From assembly GCA_964565615.1 (NCBI GenBank), contig CAZMFO010000013.1, forward strand, positions 1 to 22,177: 22,177 nucleotides of DNA, given 5' to 3'. Positions 14,811-22,143 of this stretch are shown piece after piece. Numbering within the stretch: position 1 is the stretch's first letter; the number at the start of each line of letters is the position of its first letter. The translations under genes and the position numbers were made by a program. The stretch is from HK-STAS-PATE-36 sp964565615. Its GTDB lineage: Bacteria; Patescibacteriota; Saccharimonadia; Saccharimonadales; JAGQNJ01. Below the pieces are notes generated by a model. It worked only from the letters and a program-made list of their open reading frames with translations. It was not told where the DNA came from and made no database searches.

Positions 14811-15596
14811 TTAGATGTCAACAAGTGCCGTTGTTAAGGCCTTGAATAGTTGACGGGGGTTTTGCAGTGCCCACACGCTGGCATATACTGCAATAACAGC
14901 ATTATTGGGCAGATTATCTACAGTCTTTGTGCTTGATACCTCACCCCTACTGGCGACAAAAAGGTGGTTTTCGTAAGGTAAAACCAGTGATATTGGATAT
15001 TTTAAAGAAAATTCGTGTAAGGCATTAACAAGACTAGCAAAAGACATAGTAGAGGTTATTGCTAGGCTAAACTTGAGCCGTTGGAAAATTTTTTGCAGTT
15101 TACTAAAATCTGCGACGATAACTGTATTGGGGTTGCAAATAAGAGAACGGCTATTTAGCAAACAGTCTATTGCATCGTTAGTAATCACAAATGGTCTGGT
15201 TGCTTTTTCTGCAAAACTCTCTAGCAGGATGCTGGTTTCGCTGTTTCTTCCAAAATCACCAGCTAATAATACACCGTCTGCCCAAGCCTCGTTTTCTAGT
15301 AATATAGTTAGAGCTTCTTTTGAAAAGCTTCCACTTGGTGTTACGGGTGCAAATAATGCCTCTGGCAATAGTTTAGAAACGGTCTTTTCAATGGAGCTAG
15401 GAAGAATTAAATGAATAGTGCCAGCACCTGCTTGTAGTGCGGTTATATAGGCGAAAGATGGCGCACTAAAAGAATGCAGATTTCCACCAACAATCAGTAA
15501 CTTGCCTGCTTGATTTTTGTTTTCTGGCTTGCTCCAGATAAGGTCTGGGAACAATGGATTATCTTTGGTTTGTTTAAGCCAGTATGTATTTTCCAT
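14811..15596 (-). CDS. NAD(P)H-hydrate dehydratase (NnrD/YjeF C-terminal)-like protein lacking the GTGD motif
   Basis: The family has a ribokinase-like fold and uses ATP or ADP to dehydrate damaged NAD(P)H-hydrates. The 261 residues match at the N-terminal core: QAGKLLIVGGNLHSFSAPSFAYITALQAGAGTI corresponds to the family's GxxLVIGGS...A...AAxxGAGxV. GVLLAGDFGRNSET (about 108-121) sits where the family has GPGLG, and PFVITNDAI (135-143) where it has PLVLDADAL. The GTGD anion-hole and catalytic motif expected around residues 228-238 is absent; the region reads DNLPNNAVIAVYASVWAL. The protein may therefore be inactive, act on another substrate, or only bind nucleotide. The start overlaps the end of the HAD gene by 23 bases, indicating coupled translation. 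Confidence 0.65.
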   Translation of the reverse strand: MENTYWLKQTKDNPLFPDLIWSKPENKNQAGKLLIVGGNLHSFSAPSFAYITALQAGAGTIHLILPSSIEKTVSKLLPEALFAPVTPSGSFSKEALTILLENEAWADGVLLAGDFGRNSETSILLESFAEKATRPFVITNDAIDCLLNSRSLICNPNTVIVADFSKLQKIFQRLKFSLAITSTMSFASLVNALHEFSLKYPISLVLPYENHLFVASRGEVSSTKTVDNLPNNAVIAVYASVWALQNPRQLFKALTTALVDI

Positions 15597-16284
15597 CGTG
15601 GTAGCCTAGTTGATAAATTACATTTTTTCTTTCTATAACAAGTTGCCATTTATGTTGTTTGGCATACTCAAACAAAGCTTTGTCTGGGTTAAAGGCAATT
15701 GGTTGGTCAACCATTTCAAGCATTGAGACATCACTTTTTGTATCGCCAATACCTACACTCTTTGCAGAAGTGACCTTGTGTTTGGCAATAAGTTGCTTGA
15801 GTGATCTTGCTTTATCAAAAGATGGAATAATTGACTGCCCCGTAAATCTCTGCTCTTCTCTGTGATATATCGCTCCAGCCCAATCGTCAAATCCGTAGTA
15901 CTTACCGATTTGCTCTATGAGTTCTTGATGCGATCCGGATATAATAAATAGCAAATAATCTTTTGCCTTAAGCTGGTTTATTAAGTTTCTGGTAAAGACA
16001 TAAACCTGGTCTTTGTATTCTGCAATAACCTCACTAACAAGATTGTCAAAAACTTCTGTCTTAATGTTTGGTAATGATTGCTCATATAGATTGACCAGAG
16101 TAGTCTGATATTTCTTAAAGGAGTCATCGCCCTCACGGTTCTTCCAGCTCATCATAGCTGATTTAAGCACTTTTTGTGCATCGGGATGTAGAATACCGGC
16201 TTTTGCTAGGCGGTTGACTACGGCGTGATACAGTTGCCAGCGGATTAAGGTGCCATCTATATCAAACACGGCGAACTTCTTCAT
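15574..16284 (-). CDS. HAD-family phosphatase, SerB-like (IB subfamily)
   Basis: A cytoplasmic phosphatase of 236 residues with all four HAD motifs. Motif I is FDIDGTL with nucleophile Asp8 and acid Asp10. Motif II is IISGS with Ser116. The motif III lysine is Lys158 in SFDKARSL. Motif IV is GIGDTKSD with Asp181 and Asp185. The helical cap inserted after motif I (about 15-95) and the EQRFTGQSI stretch before the lysine are typical of the HAD-IB group, which includes phosphoserine phosphatase and related small-molecule phosphatases. The substrate cannot be told. It is the first gene of a unit in which the NnrD-like gene overlaps its last 23 bases; a house-cleaning role against damaged metabolites is a guess from that pairing. 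The ATG at 16284 has TACACT 6 bases upstream. Confidence 0.87.
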   Translation of the reverse strand: MKKFAVFDIDGTLIRWQLYHAVVNRLAKAGILHPDAQKVLKSAMMSWKNREGDDSFKKYQTTLVNLYEQSLPNIKTEVFDNLVSEVIAEYKDQVYVFTRNLINQLKAKDYLLFIISGSHQELIEQIGKYYGFDDWAGAIYHREEQRFTGQSIIPSFDKARSLKQLIAKHKVTSAKSVGIGDTKSDVSMLEMVDQPIAFNPDKALFEYAKQHKWQLVIERKNVIYQLGYHDGKYILA

Positions 16285-16290
16285 AATCTT

Positions 16291-16296
16291 AGTGTA
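16291..16296 (-). promoter_or_regulatory. Possible -10 box of the HAD gene
   Basis: TACACT lies 6 bases before the ATG at 16284, in the leaderless position. No clear -35. It matches four of six consensus positions. Confidence 0.3.
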
Positions 16297-16352
16297 GCAG
16301 AGTACCTATCGTATTTTATAGCAAAGTTTCGTATGTGGTTTTGATTGCTTTA

Positions 16353-17972
16353 TTAAACTTGTGGGGTGGCCGTTTGGATTGGAACAACAGAGGCTGGGGC
16401 TGGAGATTCCTCCGGTTGATGGATTGGTATGGTAACTTCTATAGTTGTTTGCGAACCGGGATTTGAATCAAAGGCCATCCTTCCACCCATTCTGTCTAAG
16501 ATAATCTTATCTATGTAAAGGCTTAAGCCAAGCCCCTCGTAGTTAAATTGTTTAGTGTCAGTACCCCTAAAGAATGGCTGGGTGAGCATTTCTATTTGTT
16601 CTTTGAGCAAGCCGGGTCCATTATCTATTATTGTTAGAACGGCGTTTTTGCCTTTTTGCTGCAGCTTTATGGTTACCTTTCCGCCAGAAGGACTAAATTT
16701 AACAGCGTTATTTAGCATTGAATCAACTATTTGAGTAATATCATCAGCGTTGGCAGAGACGACAACATTAGGCTGAACATTCGGAACAATAGAAACTTGT
16801 TTGTTGGTTGCTGGTGCTTGCCATTGTTCAATAATTTTATTGATAAGTAGCGATATATCATTGTCTTGGCTTGGCTTATTTGCCACAAAAAGTGTCGCCT
16901 TTTCTATACTGGCGGTCAAAGTTTGTAGCATAGCTAGGCCATTACGAAATGGCTTAATATGTTCGGTGTCGGGTAAGTTTGAGGAGTATTGCCGGATTGA
17001 GTTAATTTTGCCCGACAAGACAGCCTGAATATCTTCAATAAAAGCTATTCTTTGCTCTATCAGCTTGTCTTCGTAGGATTTATCAATTCGGAGTTTTTCG
17101 TTGGCTTTTTTGAGCCGTAAATGGGTAAAGTATGCAAACAAAACAAAGCCTAAGCTAGCTAGGCTAGTTAATCCCCAAAATATGACCTTCTTGAGAGCAA
17201 AATCAACAGGGTATATCTGGGCATTTAAGATAACAAAGACAACCACTAAAGAAAGAGAGATTATTGTCGGAATAATAAACCCCTTACTTAACTTGTTGTT
17301 TTGTTGAACAATGGCTTGTTCTGTCGGCTTGTATTGACTGGCAAGGTTTTGATATTGTGTAATGATTTCGTTAACGGTAGATTTGAGGTCGGCAATTGAC
17401 TGCTTAAGTGCACTCATAGTTTGCTCGGTTACTTCCTTAAGAAAACTGGTTAGCTCTAGCCCGTTTTGCATTATAGAAAGTGGAGTGTTGAGGTAGTGCG
17501 AGATAATATCTAAAAACATATCAGTAGATTCCCTAGTGGCCTTTGACTTTTTAAGAAGTAGAGCTGTTAATCGGAACGCTTTATTTTGTAGCCATGCTAG
17601 ACGCAGATAAAGTACAGCTAAAATTAACAAAATTATAAGAGGCAATAATGGTATTACTGTTGGAGGCACAGGCAGTGCCGAGTAAAACTTATAAAGCACT
17701 CTTTTGGCACTTAATGTAAAGCCCCCTCCTTGGAGTTGGCTGTCATAAGATTGCGGGGTAAGTGGCTCGGGACTTGTTTGGTCTGGATTATTAGTTGATT
17801 GCACCGAGCATGTTTGGTCACTATTGTATGTCCCTGCTCCGTATGCTCCACAATCATACCTTTGAGCAGCGCTCACTGGTGTTATTACAGACAACAACAA
17901 AACTAGAGAAATAATTGTTGTTTTTGAATATCTTAATAGACGAGAGATAAACTTGTTGGTAATCATAACCAT
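16353..17972 (-). CDS. Sensor histidine kinase with split, duplicated H-box region
   Basis: 539 residues from the ATG at 17972, chosen because TATACT lies 7 bases upstream and it gives a normal signal peptide (TTIISLVLLLSVITPVSAAQ). The extracellular part is short and holds two cysteines. A transmembrane helix lies at about 106-127. A cytoplasmic H-box follows: FLDIISHYLNTPLSIM with His159. A second transmembrane pair comes next at about 232-253 and 261-283. A second H-box-like helix, FIEDIQAVLSGKINSIRQY, has Ala317 where His would be. The ATPase domain has N box LNNAVKFSP, G1 DNGPGL, F box PFFRG and G2 EGLGLSLYI. Ordinary kinases keep His and ATPase adjacent; here 260 residues and two membrane helices separate them. 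No response regulator gene is adjacent. Divergent from plsC. Confidence 0.86.
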   Translation of the reverse strand: MVMITNKFISRLLRYSKTTIISLVLLLSVITPVSAAQRYDCGAYGAGTYNSDQTCSVQSTNNPDQTSPEPLTPQSYDSQLQGGGFTLSAKRVLYKFYSALPVPPTVIPLLPLIILLILAVLYLRLAWLQNKAFRLTALLLKKSKATRESTDMFLDIISHYLNTPLSIMQNGLELTSFLKEVTEQTMSALKQSIADLKSTVNEIITQYQNLASQYKPTEQAIVQQNNKLSKGFIIPTIISLSLVVVFVILNAQIYPVDFALKKVIFWGLTSLASLGFVLFAYFTHLRLKKANEKLRIDKSYEDKLIEQRIAFIEDIQAVLSGKINSIRQYSSNLPDTEHIKPFRNGLAMLQTLTASIEKATLFVANKPSQDNDISLLINKIIEQWQAPATNKQVSIVPNVQPNVVVSANADDITQIVDSMLNNAVKFSPSGGKVTIKLQQKGKNAVLTIIDNGPGLLKEQIEMLTQPFFRGTDTKQFNYEGLGLSLYIDKIILDRMGGRMAFDSNPGSQTTIEVTIPIHQPEESPAPASVVPIQTATPQV

Positions 17973-17979
17973 TACTAAT

Positions 17980-17985
17980 AGTATA
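17980..17985 (-). promoter_or_regulatory. -10 box of the histidine kinase gene, leaderless type
   Basis: TATACT lies 7 bases before the ATG at 17972. The longest open frame starts at 18083, upstream of this box, and that start has no usable promoter or ribosome site. Confidence 0.5.
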
Positions 17986-18123
17986 TCAGAGAATCCATAG
18001 ACCCAACCGTTACTGGACTTTTTTGCATATAGGGTGGTGATTATTTTTGCAGTTGATTGTCTGCTCCTAGAGGGTACTGCCATAATCTATGTTTTTTGAT
18101 TTGTTGGCATAGGGTCAAACTTA

Positions 18124-18151
18124 TTGCCTAGTAAGATGTTTACTGTATACT
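18124..18151 (+). promoter_or_regulatory. Promoter of the plsC-like gene, leaderless type
   Basis: TTGCCT (18124-18129), 16 bases, TATACT (18146-18151), then 7 bases to the ATG at 18159. The divergent kinase gene uses the same TATACT hexamer at the same distance. Confidence 0.6.
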
Positions 18152-18158
18152 GTAAATT

Positions 18159-18923
18159 ATGAAAAAGCCAGAAGTTACTTTGCGTAATCACGAAGCAGTT
18201 TATGATTATTACGGGCAGTACCGCCAGCCTAAATTTGGGGCATACATCGGGCACAAAATAATGTCTTTAATGTTTCGCCCAAATGTTGAGTACGCTGAAG
18301 GTGCGAAGCAGAAGATAGATGATATTCTGGCGCGACCCAATGGCCGACTTGTAGTAGCCCTTAATCATTTATCGGATAACGATCAATATGTCGTTAGTGC
18401 TATGGCTATGCGAGAGCCGTTTAAAGCAATGGTAGGCAAAACATTTATTCAAGCGAAGGAGCCGTTGTTCCACCATCCAAACCGTGCTATAAGACCTGTT
18501 TTGCGTGGTGGAGTGGATGTTATGGGGGCTATTCCGGCATTTCGTAAAAAGGATGTTCTTCGTGAAGAAGATGTTGATCTAAGAAAGCAGGCTACCGATA
18601 GAATGCTTCGGACTTCTATTTATAAGATGAACAATGGCCAACATATGGCGATCTTCCCAGAAGGAACCCGTAACCATGAACAGCCAGATGTCGTTCAAGA
18701 GCTAAAGCCGGGGATCTGCGCGGTGCTTGGAGGTGTGGCGTCAAACTTGTTGGTAGGGGTTGTTCCAATCGGCTTTACTTATGAGGGGGACAAGCGCCAT
18801 CCTCGGATGTGGGTGGAGGAGCCTATGTCCTTCCGAGATTATGATGACCAAGGGTTTTTGACAGAGTTACGAACACGCTTACAGTATTCCGTAGATCGTG
18901 CTTACGAAAACACCAATACTTAA
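18159..18923 (+). CDS. PlsC-type 1-acylglycerol-3-phosphate acyltransferase
   Basis: Transfers an acyl chain to lysophosphatidate or a similar lysolipid at the inner face of the membrane. The 254 residues contain the family motifs in order: NHLSDND with the HX4D pair His70 and Asp75, a lysine-bearing acceptor region near FKAMVGKTFIQ (88-98), FPEGTRNH at 166-173 (the glycerophosphate-binding FPEGTR) and VVPIGFTYEG near 205. No transmembrane segment is evident, so it is probably peripheral. Saccharibacteria generally cannot make fatty acids, so such an enzyme would more likely remodel lipids from the host or medium, which is inference. The substrate is not provable from sequence. It is a single gene that converges on exonuclease III with a 37-base gap containing a T-rich stretch. 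Confidence 0.9.
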   Translation: MKKPEVTLRNHEAVYDYYGQYRQPKFGAYIGHKIMSLMFRPNVEYAEGAKQKIDDILARPNGRLVVALNHLSDNDQYVVSAMAMREPFKAMVGKTFIQAKEPLFHHPNRAIRPVLRGGVDVMGAIPAFRKKDVLREEDVDLRKQATDRMLRTSIYKMNNGQHMAIFPEGTRNHEQPDVVQELKPGICAVLGGVASNLLVGVVPIGFTYEGDKRHPRMWVEEPMSFRDYDDQGFLTELRTRLQYSVDRAYENTNT

Positions 18924-18960
18924 AACATTAAAGTAGCGAGTTTAGCTTTTTTGAATAGTC

Positions 18961-19758
18961 CTAGCTAGTAATTTCTAGGCTGATTGGGCAGTGGTCAGAA
19001 CCTAGTTGGTTGGCGTGGATTTCTGCAGATCGAACTTTTTGTTTTAGGGCTTCAGACACCATAAAGTAGTCAATCCGCCAGCCAACATTGCGTTCCCTAG
19101 CTTTGGCAAAATGGCTCCACCAAGTGTAATGTCCGTTACCTTGGGTGAACATGCGGAAGGTATCAATAAATCCCGCGGACAGCCAGTTGTCAAAGCCGGT
19201 ACGCTCTTCGGCGGTAAAGCCCTTTTTGCCGATGTTTGGCTTGGGGTTGGCAAGGTCATCCTCGGTGTGGGCAACATTCATATCTCCGCAGTAGATAACG
19301 GGCTTGTTTCTTTGCAAATCAGCACAGTATAGAGTTAGGGCTTTGTCCCACTGTTGTCGCAGAGGAATACGAGATAAGTCATCTTTGGCATTGGGGGTGT
19401 AGGCAGTTACAACAAAGTATTCAGAAAATTCTGCTGTTATTACCCTACCCTCATCGTTGCTATGGCCATAGTCGTCTTCATTTAATCCCCCAGCTTTAAC
19501 AAACTGTTCTGGTATGTCATTAACTACCGAAAGTGGCTCTAGCTTGGTAAAAATGGCTGTTCCGCTATAGCCTTTTTTGGTGCGAGAGGAGTTCCAGTAT
19601 TCTTTGTATTGAGGCAAGTCAATCTCGGCCTGCCCCTGCTCTGCTTTGGTTTCTTGTAGGCACAAAATATCAGGATTAAACCGTTTGATGAATTGTTCAA
19701 ACTCCCGTTTGCGAACAACTGCCCTAATGCCGTTTACATTCCACGAATAAATAGTCAA
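18961..19758 (-). CDS. xth: Exodeoxyribonuclease III / AP endonuclease
   Basis: Cleaves DNA 5' to abasic sites and removes damaged 3' ends in base excision repair. The 265 residues match family length and keep the active site: Asn7 in WNVNGIR, Glu36 in CLQETKA, Tyr120 in VTAYTPN, Asp159 and Asn161 in GDMNVAH, Asp230 in WRIDYF, and the Asp255-His256 pair in GSDHCPISL. A small acidic stretch (LNEDDYGHSN, about 92-101) precedes the conserved DEGRV. The start is TTG, set by a strong AAAGGAG 7 bases upstream (19766-19772). It lies 34 bases behind the hexapeptide-repeat gene and is probably cotranscribed with it, which may explain why it has a real ribosome site while many operon heads nearby do not. 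Confidence 0.96.
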   Translation of the reverse strand: MTIYSWNVNGIRAVVRKREFEQFIKRFNPDILCLQETKAEQGQAEIDLPQYKEYWNSSRTKKGYSGTAIFTKLEPLSVVNDIPEQFVKAGGLNEDDYGHSNDEGRVITAEFSEYFVVTAYTPNAKDDLSRIPLRQQWDKALTLYCADLQRNKPVIYCGDMNVAHTEDDLANPKPNIGKKGFTAEERTGFDNWLSAGFIDTFRMFTQGNGHYTWWSHFAKARERNVGWRIDYFMVSEALKQKVRSAEIHANQLGSDHCPISLEITS

Positions 19759-19792
19759 AATGTCGCTCCTTTATAATGACGGATAAAGGGAT

Positions 19793-20320
19793 TCATTGTT
19801 GGGAGTCAAATTGTACTAATGGCTCTTGGGGGGCAGAAAGAAGTGCTAGGTCATCTACAGCAATATAATTTGTAAGGTTTTGCCCTTGTAAATTTGCACA
19901 AACCCCTATAAGGCAAAGATTCCCTAGCCGACTGTTTACAATGATTGAGCTATTTCTTACTTCGCAATTGTTACCTATAACGCTATTAGAAATGCATACA
20001 TTAGGGTGTAAAACGGTTCCTGTACCGACTTCGCTGTTATCTGACATAACACTAGCGTTTGATTGTATTGTTCCATTATTTGGGTAAAAGCTATATCTGG
20101 ATCCGCAAAAAAGAGGTTTTTCGGGGGGCGTGTTGTTTGGCCAATGAGCCTCTACTTGGGCAGATACAGGTTTTTGTTGATAATCAAGAATTTCTTGTAA
20201 TTCGGGTATGGAAAGTTTTTCGTTGCTATCATTTATGGTGCCATAGCCAACTACCCCCCTGCCAACTTGCGGGTAGAACAATCTCCTAAAAGTAATCTCT
20301 TTGATTTCCACGCTTGACAT
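19793..20320 (-). CDS. Left-handed beta-helix (hexapeptide-repeat) protein
   Basis: A protein of 175 residues. Residues about 84-146 show hexapeptide-repeat periodicity (NASVMS, NSEVGTG, PNVCIS, NSVIGNNCEV, NSSIIVNSRLGN), as in acetyltransferases and the GlmU-like tail of sugar nucleotidyltransferases. The first 80 residues are not a nucleotidyltransferase domain: no GxG-x-R signature is seen, and they contain an unrecognised segment with LSIPELQEILDYQQKPVSAQVEAHW. I cannot tell whether it is an enzyme or a structural helix; a catalytic His typical of acyltransferases is not obvious. It is divergent from pyrH, with 38 bases between the starts, and precedes xth. The last part (LALLSAPQEPLVQF) is probably an unstructured tail. 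Confidence 0.72.
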   Translation of the reverse strand: MSSVEIKEITFRRLFYPQVGRGVVGYGTINDSNEKLSIPELQEILDYQQKPVSAQVEAHWPNNTPPEKPLFCGSRYSFYPNNGTIQSNASVMSDNSEVGTGTVLHPNVCISNSVIGNNCEVRNSSIIVNSRLGNLCLIGVCANLQGQNLTNYIAVDDLALLSAPQEPLVQFDSQQ

Positions 20321-20345
20321 TGTAGCACATAAGTTAGTTTTCTGC

Positions 20346-20351
20346 TAAAAT
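20346..20351 (+). promoter_or_regulatory. -10 box of pyrH, leaderless type
   Basis: TAAAAT lies 7 bases before the ATG at 20359, with no Shine-Dalgarno. The whole gap to the divergent gene is 38 bases, so both promoters must be very compact. Confidence 0.45.
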
Positions 20352-20358
20352 ACTTGCA

Positions 20359-21063
20359 ATGTACAAAAGGGTCTTGTTAAAACTATCTGGCGAACAACTC
20401 TCAGGTAAGTTTGAAAGTGGCATTGATCCAGAGTTAGCTGGCTGGTTGGCAGAAGAAGTCAAAAAAGCACAAAATTATGGTTGCGAGGTAGTGATAATGA
20501 TTGGTGGTGGCAACTTTTTGCGGGGCGCACAAATTGCTGGGCACGGCATAAAGCGAGTAACCGGTGATCATATGGGAATGCTGGCAACTATGATTAATGC
20601 ACTTGCCCTAACCGATATTTTTGAGGCCTATAATGTTAAGACCCGCTGTTTAAGTAACATCTTTGCCGAGCAAGTGGCCGAGCCATTTGTTCATCGCTTA
20701 GCTAATAAACATCTTCAAAAAGGTCGTGTTGTGATTGTTGGTGGCGGAACAGGTCGCCCTTATATGACGACCGACACAGGTGCGGTGGTATTGGCACTAG
20801 AGCTAGATTGTCAGGTGGTACTTAAGGCCACCAAAGTAGATGGCGTTTACGATAAAGACCCTTCAAAGTACCCCGATGCTGTGAAGCACGAAAGTTTGTC
20901 TCTCCAGCAAGCAGTTGAAGACAACGGCATTAAGGTAATGGATAAGTCGGCAGTTGGTATGGCACTAGAACACCAAATGCCAATTATAGTTTTTGATGCT
21001 ATGAAGCCTAATAATATTCTTGATGTAGTTAGTGGTCAGCCCGTCGGTACCAAAATCAGCTAA
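20359..21063 (+). CDS. pyrH: Uridylate kinase (UMP kinase)
   Basis: Phosphorylates UMP to UDP with ATP; the bacterial enzyme is a hexamer of the amino-acid-kinase fold, unrelated to eukaryotic UMP/CMP kinase. The 234 residues show the family features: KRVLLKLSGEQL at the start, VVIMIGGGNFLRG (about 44-56), GDHMGMLATMINALAL (uridylate site), VVIVGGGTGRPYMTTDTGAVVLALEL and the ATP-binding KATKVDGVYDKDP. No truncation is seen. In many bacteria pyrH sits next to tsf or frr; here it stands alone between a hexapeptide-repeat gene and a convergent MBL-fold gene 4 bases away. It would be needed to use salvaged pyrimidine nucleotides, in keeping with a host-dependent lifestyle, though the gene is essential in nearly all bacteria. 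Confidence 0.97.
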   Translation: MYKRVLLKLSGEQLSGKFESGIDPELAGWLAEEVKKAQNYGCEVVIMIGGGNFLRGAQIAGHGIKRVTGDHMGMLATMINALALTDIFEAYNVKTRCLSNIFAEQVAEPFVHRLANKHLQKGRVVIVGGGTGRPYMTTDTGAVVLALELDCQVVLKATKVDGVYDKDPSKYPDAVKHESLSLQQAVEDNGIKVMDKSAVGMALEHQMPIIVFDAMKPNNILDVVSGQPVGTKIS

Positions 21064-21067
21064 TTTT

Positions 21068-21700
21068 CTAAATTTCTAGGGTATCGCCAGGTTGTAGATT
21101 ATTAAAGACTTTGTTGTAGCGCTCGGCAAATTTTTCTAGCCAGATATTAGTTACTGAGTGCCCTGCCTCAGATAAAAGCGCATTATGGGTTGGGAACACT
21201 TGTTTACATTGGCTGTTTTTTATAAGCGGTATGGTTTGACCAATTCGTAGCCAAGGAGCAGACGCCGGTACTGCTAAGACCTCAAAAGGCTTTGGGCATT
21301 CTGTAAAAGAATCGCCAGGATAATACAGTTTATTATCTATTAATACGCCCAAATTTTGGGCAACTGGGGTTTCTGGGTCGATTTCGGCATGATTTTCGCC
21401 AAAAAATTCTAAAGACACCTCCCCAATCTTTTCGATATTTTGCGGTCTTGCTACTGTGGCTTTATCGCCCAATTCTTTAGCGACTTCGTTGGTTGTCCAT
21501 ATTTTTAGGTCTGGATTTTTTGCGATAATTTTGTTAATTAGTGATTGGTCAAAATGATCACCATGAATATGAGTAATAACTACCGCGTCTATGTAGTCTA
21601 AGTTAGTTAAAGATTTAGTAAAAACTCCTGGGTCAATAATGATTCGGGTATTATCTTGCTGAATATCAAGGCAAGCATGTTCATATTTGGTGATACGCAT
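21068..21700 (-). CDS. Metallo-beta-lactamase-fold hydrolase (UPF0173/UlaG-like)
   Basis: Probable metal-dependent hydrolase of 210 residues, cytoplasmic. The signature THIHGDHFD lies at 43-51. Other likely ligands are His in FGENHAEID (about 104), Asp in YYPGDSF (about 134) and His in FPTHNALLS (about 176). The start MRITKYEHACLDIQQDNTRIIIDPG resembles the UPF0173/UlaG group, which includes lactonases and broad phosphodiesterases; the substrate cannot be assigned. A TATAAT lies 6 bases before the ATG. It overlaps the tail end of the upstream gene, so this gene can be expressed on its own as well as by read-through. It converges on pyrH with a 4-base gap, leaving no room for a separate terminator. 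Confidence 0.88.
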   Translation of the reverse strand: MRITKYEHACLDIQQDNTRIIIDPGVFTKSLTNLDYIDAVVITHIHGDHFDQSLINKIIAKNPDLKIWTTNEVAKELGDKATVARPQNIEKIGEVSLEFFGENHAEIDPETPVAQNLGVLIDNKLYYPGDSFTECPKPFEVLAVPASAPWLRIGQTIPLIKNSQCKQVFPTHNALLSEAGHSVTNIWLEKFAERYNKVFNNLQPGDTLEI

Positions 21701-21706
21701 AGGTTA

Positions 21707-21735
21707 ATTATATCACTTGCTCAAGCGTTCGTTAA
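21707..21735 (-). promoter_or_regulatory. Promoter of the MBL-fold gene, leaderless type
   Basis: TTAACG (21730-21735), 17 bases, TATAAT (21707-21712), then 6 bases to the ATG at 21700. Most of the promoter lies inside the last codons of the upstream gene. Confidence 0.55.
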
Positions 21736-22048
21736 TCTGCTTAGGTTTGCTTTGTTTCTCTAAGATGCCTTTAACAGAGGGGCTAATTTCTTTATCGGTG
21801 CGGTGAATACAGCCAATCCAACAACAAGGGCGTCGCTTGCCTTCTTGTAGTTGTTTAATTACTCTGGCGATATGCTCTTTTCTGGTTGACTCTTTTTTGA
21901 CCGAAACTACCCAACAAATCCATTCATTTCTTTGGATCGGTGTTAGATTATTCCAAATAGCTAGTATATTTTTGTTTGATAGCAGAGCTTTGGTTAAATC
22001 TTGCGGTATTTGATGAGTCGTACAAGACAACAACCGTGAACTTGTCAT
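21713..22048 (-). CDS. YdeI/OmpD-associated (OmdA) family-like small protein
   Basis: A protein of 111 residues. Residues about 14-72 follow the pattern of the YdeI/OmpD-associated family: IPQDLTKALLSN, then AIWNNLTPIQRNEWICWV, then ESTRKEHIARVIKQLQEGKR. The family typically reads LP-DL--AL, FxxLxPSxRxEYxxWI, ETRxxRIxxxxxxLxxGxR. Members are small cytoplasmic proteins; one was linked to bacteriocin protection, but the molecular role is not known to me. Two neighbouring cysteines (RPCCWIGC) follow the domain and could bind metal or be incidental. The C-terminal tail is basic. A good promoter precedes the ATG at 22048 in the leaderless arrangement. The MBL-fold gene lies directly downstream. 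Confidence 0.76.
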   Translation of the reverse strand: MTSSRLLSCTTHQIPQDLTKALLSNKNILAIWNNLTPIQRNEWICWVVSVKKESTRKEHIARVIKQLQEGKRRPCCWIGCIHRTDKEISPSVKGILEKQSKPKQINERLSK

Positions 22049-22054
22049 ACCGCC

Positions 22055-22083
22055 AGAATACTAGCCCCAACAGTAATAATCAA
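22055..22083 (-). promoter_or_regulatory. Promoter of the YdeI-like gene, leaderless type
   Basis: TTGATT (22078-22083), 17 bases, TATTCT (22055-22060), then 6 bases to the ATG at 22048. Both hexamers fit sigma-70-type consensus reasonably. Confidence 0.5.
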
Positions 22084-22143
22084 CAAGAACCATACTACAT
22101 ATTTACCTTTCGCTTATTATTTATAGTATATCAACAGAATGCT

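Noticed and set aside
17973..18083. Extra 37 residues on the histidine kinase
   Set aside because: They precede a normal signal peptide, lie over the -10 box at 17980-17985, and the ATG at 18083 has neither ribosome site nor suitable promoter.
18924..18960. T-rich hairpin between plsC and xth as a terminator
   Set aside because: Only AAAG/CTTT pairs before the T run; too weak to call. No strong intrinsic terminator was found anywhere in the window.
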